Position numbers and translations under genes: made by a program. Under the pieces are notes generated by a model. The model was not told the DNA's origin and did not search any database. It saw only the letters and a program-made list of their open reading frames with translations. This document shows, piece by piece, positions 10,779-17,829 of a stretch of DNA of 64,000 nt (its first letter is position 1; each line of letters starts with the position of its first letter). Location: positions 1,426,001-1,490,000 of the forward strand of contig NZ_CP155620.1 in NCBI RefSeq assembly GCF_040008265.1, in the 5' to 3' direction. The DNA is from Campylobacter sp. CCS1377. Lineage in GTDB: Bacteria; Campylobacterota; Campylobacteria; Campylobacterales; Campylobacteraceae.

Positions 10779-10909
10779 ACTGCTAGTCTTTTTCTTCCTT
10801 TTGCTCTTCTTGCATTAATCACTTTACGACCGTTTTTACTTTTCATGCGAACACGAAATCCATGAGTGCGTTTTCTTGGAGTGTTATGTGGTTGATATGT
10901 TCTTTTCAT
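10775..10909 (-). CDS. rpmH: 50S ribosomal protein L34
   Basis: A 44-residue, highly basic ribosomal protein. The N-terminus [19 protein letters not shown] and the [18 protein letters not shown] tail are the canonical L34 sequence. It is the first gene of the rpmH-rnpA-yidD-yidC-jag-mnmE run, and the stop TGA overlaps the rnpA GTG. The spacer 10910-11042 separates it from a divergent gene and should contain its promoter, though I do not see a single convincing box. Confidence 0.97.
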   Translation of the reverse strand: MKRTYQPHNTPRKRTHGFRVRMKSKNGRKVINARRAKGRKRLAV

Positions 10910-11042
10910 CACTATTTCCTTAAAATTGTAAAAATAAAGTCTGAATTTTATCTCAATATTACTTAAAATTGCTTTTAATTAAGAGTAATTTTTAGATTAT
11001 TTTGCTAAATTTATAAACTTAAAACCTTTTAAGGATCAACAT

Positions 11043-11519
11043 ATGAACTCTTTTAGAATCAGAGAAGCACAAAAAGAAGATTTAAAAAATATTCTCATTT
11101 TGCTTAAGGAACTTGCCATACATGAAAATATGTTAGATGAAGTAAAATGCAGTGAAAAAGAACTTGAAGAATCCTTTTTTACAAACAACTATGCCAAAGC
11201 TTTAGTTTTGGAATTTCAAGGGCAAATGATAGGTTATGCAATGTATTATTTTACCTTTTCATCTTTTTTAGGGCTTGGTGGAATGTATCTTGAAGATATT
11301 TACATTAAACCGGATTTTAGGGGTAAAGGTTTTGGAAAGGCTGTTTTTAAATATTTAGCACAAATTTGCAAAGAAAAGAACTTAAAAAGACTAGAATGGG
11401 TGTGTTTAAATGACAATCAAATTGGCATTGATTTTTATACTTCTCTCAAAGCAAAACATATGCACGAGTGGAGAACTTATAGACTTGATGGAGAAATTTT
11501 AAATAATTTAAGCAAATAA
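11043..11519 (+). CDS. GNAT-family N-acetyltransferase
   Basis: A 158-residue acetyl-CoA-dependent acetyltransferase. The acetyl-CoA loop RGKGFGKAVF is near residue 98, preceded by LEDIYIKPDF, and followed by the usual LNDNQIGIDFYTS helix and strand. The substrate cannot be read from the sequence; diamine and polyamine acetyltransferases share this general look. AAGGA lies before the ATG. The stop shares one base with the start of the next gene (TAATG), so both are probably one transcript. Confidence 0.85.
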   Translation: MNSFRIREAQKEDLKNILILLKELAIHENMLDEVKCSEKELEESFFTNNYAKALVLEFQGQMIGYAMYYFTFSSFLGLGGMYLEDIYIKPDFRGKGFGKAVFKYLAQICKEKNLKRLEWVCLNDNQIGIDFYTSLKAKHMHEWRTYRLDGEILNNLSK

Positions 11520-12130
11520 TGAATAAAATTAAAGATTTATACTATTTAAGAGCTTTTGGTTATGAATTTATTGAACAAGATATTTACAATCAAACCTTAA
11601 CAAATGATCAAAAAACCTTGTATCATCAAGTATTACAATGCAAACTTTGTCATTTGTCTAAACAAAAAAAACACGCAATGATAGAAAAACACATTCAACA
11701 TAAAGCTTTAATGATAGTGAGTGATTTTGCAGACAAAAACGAAAATGAAAGCGGGGAGCTTTTAGACTCAAAATGGGGAGAAAAACTGAAATATTTGCTG
11801 AAAAAATACTTAAATTTAGATCGTAAAGATTTTTATATGTCTTATATTTTTAAATGTTTTAATGCCTATAAAGATACAAGTTCGCTCCAAACTTGCATAC
11901 CGTATTGGTTTAATGAATTTGCACTTGTTGCACCAAAAATTGTATTGTGTTTAGGCAAAGACACATTTTGCCATTTTGGTTTTGAAAATTTTACGAAATT
12001 AAGAGGAGAAATTTTTGCTTTTAATAATAGCTTATTTATGCCAAATTTTGATATGGACTATCTTGTTAAAAATCCTAGTTCTGAAGCTGTATTTATCCAA
12101 GATTTACACAAATTGAAAGGAATATTATGA
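11519..12130 (+). CDS. Family-4-like uracil-DNA glycosylase superfamily protein
   Basis: A 203-residue protein of the UDG superfamily. Cys41 and Cys44 (CKLC) with Cys113 and Cys126 give the four-cysteine pattern that holds an iron-sulfur cluster in family 4 enzymes. PKIVLCLGKDT matches the conserved strand after the last cysteine. The usual active-site GE-P-G segment is replaced by SDFADKNENESGELL, so activity on uracil is uncertain. The gene is coupled to both neighbours (TAATG upstream, ATGA downstream). Confidence 0.7.
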   Translation: MNKIKDLYYLRAFGYEFIEQDIYNQTLTNDQKTLYHQVLQCKLCHLSKQKKHAMIEKHIQHKALMIVSDFADKNENESGELLDSKWGEKLKYLLKKYLNLDRKDFYMSYIFKCFNAYKDTSSLQTCIPYWFNEFALVAPKIVLCLGKDTFCHFGFENFTKLRGEIFAFNNSLFMPNFDMDYLVKNPSSEAVFIQDLHKLKGIL

Positions 12131-13329
12131 AAAAAATAATTTTATTATTATTAAGTTTAAATTTGCTTTTTGCGCAAAATCAAAAACTCTCTCCAATAGA
12201 ACCCGCAAAAGACTTTTATCCTAAACTTTCCACTCAAAATTGCGACAGTGGTTGTTTATTTGATCTCTTAGAATCAAAACTTTATCTTAGCTTTTTAAGT
12301 GAATTCAATCAACAAAATGCAGATAATTTACTTAATAATATTTATATAAAACTTTTAAATTCTATTACTGATTTTGATAAAATTTTACAAAAACAAGCCT
12401 TAATCAAGCTTGCTATTATTGTGCCTGAAAAAACCATTAAAAGCTATTCAAACACTATTATTAATGCAAGTATTTCTTATCTTTTAAAACAAAGAGCACA
12501 AATTAAAGTCAAAGTTTTTCGCATAGGAACCGAAGAGGAAGCAAATATCCAAAATGCGCTCGATGAAATCGAAAGCCAAAATTACCAATACGCCATTGCT
12601 GGATTCACTTTAAAAGGTGTAAATTATTTAAATTCTCATCTTAAAAATATCAAGGTTTTCATTCCAACCGTCCATAAAAACAATACCCAAATTTCTCATC
12701 CAAATATTTATTTTGGCAGCATTGACTATGATGCGCAAATTGCGGCTTTGTTAAAATTAAGCAATGATAATATTGCAGTTTTTTCTGATAATTCAGCACT
12801 TTCAAATCACTTAAATGAAAAAATCAGCACCCAAATTCAAAATCCTATTCGTTTTTATAAAATTGATGGCGCTAAATTAGATTTTAAACAATTATTCCAA
12901 TCCAATGGAGATTTAAACAACGCTTCAATTTTTCTTAATACGCCTTTAGTCAAAACCGCGCTTATAAGTTCGCAATTGCGTGTCAATGAAATTTCTCCAT
13001 ATATTCTTTTATCAACACAAATTAACTACAATCCTACTTTCTTAAGCATCACCCAAACCAACGATAGAAAAAACTTTATTATCGCCAATTCAATTTTTAA
13101 TGAAGATCAAGGTTTAGCTTATATTAATTCTATTTTTGGACAAGATATTAATTATAACTGGGTTGCTTATGCTACAAGCGTAGGACTTGACTATTTTTAT
13201 ACTTCATTTATAAGTCAAGATTCTGAGAGAATTTTTGATGAAAAAATGCAAGATTCTCAATTAATCTATGATATTAAATTTATGAGAGGACTGGGATATT
13301 CGTTTGAAGAATTTAAAGAATTTAAATAG
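12127..13329 (+). CDS. Periplasmic protein, possibly LpoA/binding-protein fold
   Basis: A 400-residue exported protein with signal peptide MKKIILLLLSLNLLFAQ. I do not recognise a named family. The middle has a run of short alpha/beta units (YAIAGFTL, KVFIPTVH, IYFGSIDYDAQIAALL, IAVFSD, PYILLSTQ) resembling a type 1 periplasmic-binding fold such as the C-terminal half of LpoA. That assignment is an inference. It overlaps the UDG-like gene by four bases (ATGA). No obvious terminator follows. Confidence 0.55.
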   Translation: MKKIILLLLSLNLLFAQNQKLSPIEPAKDFYPKLSTQNCDSGCLFDLLESKLYLSFLSEFNQQNADNLLNNIYIKLLNSITDFDKILQKQALIKLAIIVPEKTIKSYSNTIINASISYLLKQRAQIKVKVFRIGTEEEANIQNALDEIESQNYQYAIAGFTLKGVNYLNSHLKNIKVFIPTVHKNNTQISHPNIYFGSIDYDAQIAALLKLSNDNIAVFSDNSALSNHLNEKISTQIQNPIRFYKIDGAKLDFKQLFQSNGDLNNASIFLNTPLVKTALISSQLRVNEISPYILLSTQINYNPTFLSITQTNDRKNFIIANSIFNEDQGLAYINSIFGQDINYNWVAYATSVGLDYFYTSFISQDSERIFDEKMQDSQLIYDIKFMRGLGYSFEEFKEFK

Positions 13330-13535
13330 ATTTAAATTTTGCAACAAAATTAAATATTAAAAATGACTTAAGCTTTTAATAAATAATACAAAGAAATTAT
13401 CAATATTAAAGGCTTGTCATACAATAAATTCGCAAACCAATATAATATTAGCAAAATAGGCGGTATGCTACAATTAAGCCAAAGGGAAATCTTAATCCCC
13501 TTATTGCTAAGGAGACTTTGCTTTAACTTATCACC

Positions 13536-13607
13536 TTAATAGGCATTGACAGTTAAAATACAAAGTAGTATAATAACTATTAAGATAAGATTTGTGACAT
13601 CTTTCAT
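13536..13607 (-). CDS. Candidate type I toxin, 23-residue hydrophobic peptide
   Basis: The ORF runs from ATG 13605-13607 to TAA 13536-13538. It reads MKDVTNLILIVIILL, then CILTVNAY, a single predicted membrane segment. Upstream is AAGGAGGTGAT, a full complement of the 16S 3' end, but only two bases separate GGAGG from this ATG. A second ATG seven bases later has better spacing but gives only six codons. The 5' UTR can fold so that the Shine-Dalgarno is paired (13606-13614 with 13620-13628), as in type I toxin mRNAs. Recognition rests on architecture; I know no named homologue. Confidence 0.5.
   Translation of the reverse strand: MKDVTNLILIVIILLCILTVNAY
13546..13574 (+). promoter_or_regulatory. 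Perfect sigma-70 promoter for antisense RNA
   Basis: TTGACA (13546-13551), exactly 17 bases, then TATAAT (13569-13574). Campylobacter promoters usually lack a recognisable -35 box, so a perfect consensus is exceptional. It lies inside the toxin ORF and points against it. Confidence 0.8.
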
Positions 13608-13661
13608 CACCTCCTTTTTGGGTGTGATTAAATGCCAAAGGTAGCCGCCTTTGGCACTCTA
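13581..13661 (+). ncRNA. Candidate antisense antitoxin RNA
   Basis: A transcript from the consensus promoter would start near 13581. It would be fully complementary to the first codons, the Shine-Dalgarno and the 5' UTR of the hydrophobic-peptide mRNA, ending at or after the 9-bp hairpin at 13633-13656. About 80 nt is typical for such antitoxins. The hairpin lacks a clear T-tract on this strand, so the 3' end is a guess. Confidence 0.45.
13633..13656 (-). other. Stable 5' stem-loop of the toxin mRNA
   Basis: TGCCAAAGG and CCTTTGGCA form a perfect 9-bp stem with a six-base loop. On the minus strand it would lie about 8 bases from the predicted 5' end of the toxin mRNA. CCTTTGGC occurs again on that strand at 13478-13485, so the 3' end could compete for the same 5' arm, as in the long-range 5'-3' pairing of hok and aapA mRNAs. 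Confidence 0.55.
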
Positions 13662-13670
13662 CCCACTGAA

Positions 13671-13676
13671 ATTATA
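13671..13676 (-). promoter_or_regulatory. -10 box of the candidate toxin mRNA
   Basis: A perfect TATAAT on the minus strand, preceded by an AT-rich stretch with no -35 box, as usual in Campylobacter. Transcription would start near 13664, just before the 9-bp stem-loop. Confidence 0.55.
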
Positions 13677-13727
13677 TCTAACTTAATTTAAAATCCAATT
13701 TTTAAAATTACAGTCTATTAAATAAAA

Positions 13728-13751
13728 ATTCTTCGCTTTGCTCAGAATGAC
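13728..13751. repeat. Dispersed repeat copy
   Basis: ATTCTTCGCTTTGCTCAGAA followed by TGAC. Its reverse complement matches 87-110 at 20 of 24 positions. Confidence 0.6.
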
Positions 13752-13861
13752 GATGAAAAACTCATAATAAAAACTCAATTTTTTTCAAATTTGGACAAAT
13801 TCCCTAGTTTTGTCCAAAAAATTTTTATAAAATCCTTAAAAATTAATTTTAAGGAGCAAAA

Positions 13862-14884
13862 ATGGCATTAACTTCAAGTGGCTTTACCGCACCTATGACT
13901 AAAAATGTAAAGCTTAGATCTAGTGTTTATGAAACGATTATTCAAGTAGGACCTGATGAGACGCCTATTCTTTCCAAGATTGGCACTTCGAGCGTAACTA
14001 ACCCGCTTTTGCATTCTTAGCTTACTGATACTTTGGCAAAACCAAAACAAAATAAAAACCTTGAAATCACAGGTTTAACTGAAGTAACTAAAAATACCGT
14101 GCAAAAAACTTCCAATGCAACACAAATTTTTAAAACAGAAGCTATGGTGTCTGATTCATTACTTAAGGCTAGACAATACGGTGGTAATGAAATGGCTTAT
14201 CAAATGGGTAAAAAAGCTAAAGAACATAAGCTTGATATTGAGTATGCTTTATTTGGTTTGGGAAGAGATAGCGACACTAAGGTTTCAGTCTTTAAAGAAT
14301 ATGTGCAAGCCAATGAAAGCGTTGAAGGTGAAATGGCTGGAATGTTTTACTATATCGCAAAAGATGCAAAAAGCTTTAGTGATGGAAGAAGGGGTAATGT
14401 TTTAGCCTTTGATGAAAACGGTGACTGGACTGGTAATGCGACCGAACTCACAGAAGATAAGCTTAATCAAATTTTACAAAGCATTTGGGATAAGGGCGTA
14501 ACAGCTAAAGATGTATTTGTAGGGGCTGATTTAAAAGCAGCAATTAATAGAATCGCTACAAGAATTCTAGGCAATGAAAAAAGAGTAACATCGCACATTA
14601 CAAGCATTGAGACAGATTTTGGAGTGGTAAATTTTCATTTACATAGAATGCTAAGCAAAGAAAATAACTTGGCAGACTGCTTAATCGCTGGGGATTTTTC
14701 ATTTATGAAACACGGACTTTATATCCCAACAAAAATATCAGAAGTGCCAACCGATAAAACAGCACTTGCAAAGAGAATTTTTACTCAAGGCACACTAGAA
14801 GTTAGAAATGCGGACGCCTTTGCTATCGCAGTGGGTTTAAGTTCTGTGGCAAGTAAAAAGATGGTTAGTGTGTATCAAAATTAA
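13862..14884 (+). pseudogene. SU10/DUF5309-like phage major capsid protein, amber-interrupted
   Basis: A strong AAGGAG precedes the ATG, giving MALTSSGFTAPMTKNVKLR and onward for 52 codons to a TAG at 14018-14020. The same frame then continues without a break for 288 codons (LTDTLAKPKQNKNLEITG, then SLLKARQYGGNEMAYQMGKK and VFVGADLKAAINRIATRILG). The total of about 340 residues fits SU10-type major capsid proteins, and the stop sits where a Trp (HS-W-LTDT) would fit, so TGG to TAG is likely. No other phage gene is nearby, making it a prophage remnant. Confidence 0.75.
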
Positions 14885-14900
14885 TTTTTTTCAAAAGAAT

Positions 14901-15278
14901 TTAAGCAAGTAAAAGCTTAAATTCTTCCTTTAATTTTTCATCCATTGCGACAGGTTTTGAATTTTTAATGAAAGCCAAAACAAAATCTGCACTAAATAAT
15001 TTTTCCTCTTTTCTAAAAATCTCTTGACTTATCACAAGCGAAGCCTTTTTAAGCTCTAAAAGTTTTGTTTTTATTTCTAAAATATCACCTAATTTTGCAG
15101 GTTTTAAAAAATTACAATTTGCTTTAACAAGTAAAAAATGACCCTTTGATGCGTCAAATATATCCACATTTTTGGAAAAAAATATTTCACTTCTAGCTCT
15201 CTCGCAAAATTTCAAATAATTACTATGATAAACCACTCCACCCGCATCAGTATCTTCGTAATACACGCGTATTTGCAT
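14901..15278 (-). CDS. YbgC-like acyl-CoA thioesterase
   Basis: A 125-residue hotdog-fold thioesterase of the 4-hydroxybenzoyl-CoA/YbgC family. The N-terminus MQIRVYYEDTDAGGVVYHSN contains the catalytic Asp-containing DTDAGGVVYH motif, followed by YLKFCERARSE. YbgC in other proteobacteria associates with Tol-Pal genes and hydrolyses short acyl-CoAs. I placed the start at 15276-15278 because AGGAG lies six bases before it; an ATG seven codons upstream lacks a site. It converges on the capsid-like remnant. Confidence 0.88.
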   Translation of the reverse strand: MQIRVYYEDTDAGGVVYHSNYLKFCERARSEIFFSKNVDIFDASKGHFLLVKANCNFLKPAKLGDILEIKTKLLELKKASLVISQEIFRKEEKLFSADFVLAFIKNSKPVAMDEKLKEEFKLLLA

Positions 15279-15401
15279 TTTTACTCCTAAATTTTTCATT
15301 TAAATAAAAAATATAATACAACAATCTAGCTTTTATGTAACTTTTTTGGTTAAAAAGCTATGAAATTTGATATAATTTTGGACTTATTTTAAGGACTTGT
15401 T

Positions 15402-15590
15402 ATGGTTTTTTTAATCTTTTTTCTTATTGTTATCATTTTACTTTTTGGAATTGATTATTTATACTTTAACGATGAAAATGTCAAAATCAAAACTCATCAA
15501 CAACAAAACCAACACCAAGAACGACGCATCGATATAAACCAAACGCCTTATTTAAATCAAATTTTAAAAAATAATAATGCACAAAAATAA
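15402..15590 (+). CDS. Small single-pass membrane protein
   Basis: A 62-residue protein with one N-terminal membrane segment (residues 2-20) and a polar tail rich in Gln, Asn and His that should face the cytoplasm or periplasm. I do not recognise a family. AAGGA precedes the ATG. Its end overlaps azlC by 14 bases, so it is probably the first gene of the azlCD transcript. Confidence 0.6.
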   Translation: MVFLIFFLIVIILLFGIDYLYFNDENVKIKTHQQQNQHQERRIDINQTPYLNQILKNNNAQK

Positions 15591-16254
15591 TATTTTTACC
15601 CTTACCCTGCCCGTTTTGATGGGTTACATACCCTTAGGAGCTACTTTTGGAATTTTAGCTGCTAGTAATAATTTTACTTTTTTAGAAACCCTGCTTAGTT
15701 CTGTGATAGTTTATGCAGGAGCTGGACAATTTGTTTTAGTGGGACTTGTAAGTGCAGGAGCTGGATTTTTAGAAGTATTTTTTGTCTCCTTTTTACTCAA
15801 TTTCCGTCATTTTTTCTATACTCTATCCTTGCTTGATGATTTTAAAAAGCTAAATTTTTTAAAACACTACATTATGTTTGCATTAACAGATGAAAGTTTT
15901 GCACTCATTAGTGGCTTTAAAAAAAATCTCGAAAATTTAAATACAAGAGAAAAATCTTTTAAAATTTTTAACATTTGCGCTTTAAATCATTTTTATTGGA
16001 TTTTGGGTTCTGTGCTTGGGTTTTATTTTCAAAAAAGCATTAAAATAGACTATTCTGGGGTTGAATTTAGCCTTAATGCGCTTTTTATAGTTTTAAGCTA
16101 TGAGCTTTTTAAACAAAATCCAAATATTAAAATTTTATTGTTTTCAACTTTCATATCTTTATTTGCCTTATTTTTTATAGATAAGTCTTATATGTTAATC
16201 TTTTGTATAGCCTGCGCTTTAAGCTTGCTTTATTTTGGGAAAAAATATGTTTAG
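15577..16254 (+). CDS. azlC: Branched-chain amino acid exporter, large subunit
   Basis: A 225-residue AzlC-family membrane protein that, with AzlD, exports branched-chain amino acids and analogues. The family's conserved start PVLMGYIPLGATFGILA and the SVIVYAGAGQFVLVGL and NFRHFFYTLSLLDDF segments are present, with five to seven membrane spans. The weak ribosome site suggests coupling to the upstream small protein. azlD overlaps its end by eight bases. Confidence 0.88.
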   Translation: MHKNNIFTLTLPVLMGYIPLGATFGILAASNNFTFLETLLSSVIVYAGAGQFVLVGLVSAGAGFLEVFFVSFLLNFRHFFYTLSLLDDFKKLNFLKHYIMFALTDESFALISGFKKNLENLNTREKSFKIFNICALNHFYWILGSVLGFYFQKSIKIDYSGVEFSLNALFIVLSYELFKQNPNIKILLFSTFISLFALFFIDKSYMLIFCIACALSLLYFGKKYV

Positions 16255-16564
16255 CGCGACTTTATTATTGATTTTTGCAGCGTTTTTGGGGACTTATTTG
16301 ACAAGGGTTTTGGCGTATTTGATTTTCAAAAATCAAAACTCAAACCATAGGCTTGATTTCATCCAAAAAAATATGCCTTTAATTATCATCATTGTTTTAT
16401 TTTTCTATACTTTTTATGAGGTTGATTTTACCCAAAGTCCTTATGGAATGAATATGATTTTGGCTTGCATTTTTGTATTTTTACTTCATTTTAAATTTAA
16501 AAATGCGCTTATTAGCATAGTTTTAGGCACGATTTTTTATATATTCATCTTAAGGATATTATAA
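16247..16564 (+). CDS. azlD: Branched-chain amino acid exporter, small subunit
   Basis: A 105-residue AzlD-like protein with about three to four membrane spans (FAAFLGTYLTRVLAYLIF, NMPLIIIIVLFFYTFY, MILACIFVFLLHF). It starts at the ATG at 16247-16249, inside the end of azlC, with GGGA six bases upstream. It is the obligatory partner of AzlC in characterised systems. The broken LysE-family gene follows by one base. Confidence 0.85.
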   Translation: MFSATLLLIFAAFLGTYLTRVLAYLIFKNQNSNHRLDFIQKNMPLIIIIVLFFYTFYEVDFTQSPYGMNMILACIFVFLLHFKFKNALISIVLGTIFYIFILRIL

Positions 16565-16565
16565 A

Positions 16566-17146
16566 ATGGATTATTTTTTATTTATTCTAACCTTTGCTTC
16601 AGTCTCTCTTTTGCCAGGATTATGTATGAGTTTAGCCTTTTCTTTGGGAGTTAGTCTTGGTTATAAAAAAACCTTATGGATGATGTTGGGAGAACTTGTA
16701 GGTCTTGGTATTGTGGTGTTAATTTGTGGCTTTGGGGCACATTTTGTTTTACATACGATTTTGCTTTTAAAATATTTAAGATTTTAGCAGCCCTTTATCT
16801 TTTTTATATTGCCTTCATTTTGCTACGGACAAATTTAAGTCTTAAAGAAATTACAATCACGCAAAAAGAAAAATTTACTCTTATCTCACAAGGCTTCTTC
16901 ACTGCAGTTTCTAATCCAAAAGCATGGATCTTTATGCTTTCTTTGCTTCCTCCATTTTTAAAATCTTATTCCGATTTATTCCTTTTAACTCTTATTATTT
17001 TAATGATAGAATTCATCGTTTTAAGTCTTTATGCTGCAGGTGGAAGTTTTTTAAGAAAAATTCTAAACGAACATATCAAAAAATTAAATAAATTTAGTGC
17101 TTTATGTGTTGCGATTTTAGGACTTAGCTTGTTATTTGAACTATAA
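16566..17146 (+). pseudogene. LysE/RhtB-family amino acid exporter, frameshifted
   Basis: The first frame gives 73 residues (FASVSLLPGLCMSLAFSLG, WMMLGELVGLGIVV), the typical LysE/RhtB N-terminus. It stops at 16787 after going out of phase near 16745-16765. The second frame continues (LAALYLFYIAFILLRT, GFFTAVSNPKAWIFMLSLLP) to 17146. A one-base indel restores about 193 residues, the normal family length. There is no long homopolymer, so simple inactivation or a sequencing error is more likely than phase variation. Confidence 0.75.
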
Positions 17147-17203
17147 TAAAGATAAACTTAAATTGCTTTTTGTTAAAATTATAAAAAATTTTTAGGAAAA
17201 AAA

Positions 17204-17449
17204 ATGAAAAATACCATTACTGAAGCATCAATTTATGAAGCACAAGGGCTTAAAGATGAAGCTTTAGAAATTTATAAAAACATACTCAAAAACGATCCTA
17301 ATAACCAAAACGCCATAAATGCAGTAAGAAGACTTAGTGGTATTAAATCTTACCATGAAGAGCTTAACTCTCAAATGCTTGACTTTTTTATCCATATGAA
17401 AAGTGAAAAAGAAATCAATGAATTTAAAAGGTGGTTAATAAAAATATGA
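17204..17449 (+). CDS. Small TPR-like protein
   Basis: An 81-residue soluble protein. Residues 5-45 (ASIYEAQGLKDEALEIYKNI, NAINAVRRLSG) have tetratricopeptide-like helices, so a protein-protein contact role is likely. AGGA precedes the ATG. It overlaps the next gene by four bases (ATGA) and heads a four-gene run with cca and purU. Nothing in the sequence gives a specific function. Confidence 0.7.
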   Translation: MKNTITEASIYEAQGLKDEALEIYKNILKNDPNNQNAINAVRRLSGIKSYHEELNSQMLDFFIHMKSEKEINEFKRWLIKI

Positions 17450-17829
17450 ATTTAGAAGATTTAGCAAAAAAAACAATTGATGAAGTTAATATTCAATTAG
17501 AAGAACAATTTAAACAAGCTCAGCTAGAACAAGCACAAAATATCGAAATTTCAAAAGAAGAAATAAATATTGAAAGAAATGATGAAATTTTAACACAAGA
17601 AGAAGTGGAAAAAGAAAGCTTTAGTGTCCATGAGCATTTTGAAGATACTTCTTTGAAGGAAGTTTTAAGCACAGATGAATTGTTTTTAAAAAATATTAGA
17701 GAAAGAATTTTAGTCTTATTTGAAGGACTAAATAATACTCAAAAACAAGATTTAGAATCCAGACTTAATTTAACCATTCATTTTTTAGAGTTTTTGCTTG
17801 CAAATATCGAAGATAGACTTAAAAAATAA
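17446..17829 (+). CDS. Acidic coiled-coil protein of unknown function
   Basis: A 127-residue, strongly acidic protein. Residues 10-75 are rich in Glu, Gln and Ile and likely form an extended helix or coiled coil (IQLEEQFKQAQLEQAQNIE). The C-terminal 45 residues (RERILVLFEGLNNTQKQDLE) are more compact. The family is not recognised beyond a Campylobacter-type hypothetical. The start at 17446 overlaps the previous stop (ATGA), and the end overlaps the cca reading frame by about 32 bases. Confidence 0.65.
   Translation: MNLEDLAKKTIDEVNIQLEEQFKQAQLEQAQNIEISKEEINIERNDEILTQEEVEKESFSVHEHFEDTSLKEVLSTDELFLKNIRERILVLFEGLNNTQKQDLESRLNLTIHFLEFLLANIEDRLKK

Larger units (their letters stand above)
13330..13861. 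other. Gene-poor stretch holding a candidate type I TA locus
   Basis: Between the periplasmic protein and the capsid-like gene there is no long gene. The stretch holds a candidate type I toxin-antitoxin locus (about 13470-13680), a dispersed repeat (13728-13751), and the leader of the capsid-like gene with a strong AAGGAG site at 13852-13857. Confidence 0.6.

Noticed and set aside
13395-13540. Plus-strand frame reading SYNKFANQYNISKIGG
   Set aside because: Only about 45 codons, no start or ribosome site, and it overlaps the 3' part of the candidate toxin mRNA; no recognisable family.
13632-13691. Plus-strand 19-codon ORF beginning MPKVAAFG
   Set aside because: No ribosome site, and it coincides with the hairpin of the candidate toxin leader; more likely RNA structure than a gene.
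13330-14884. A complete prophage or integrated element
   Set aside because: Only one phage-like gene is present; no integrase, portal or attachment repeats are visible.
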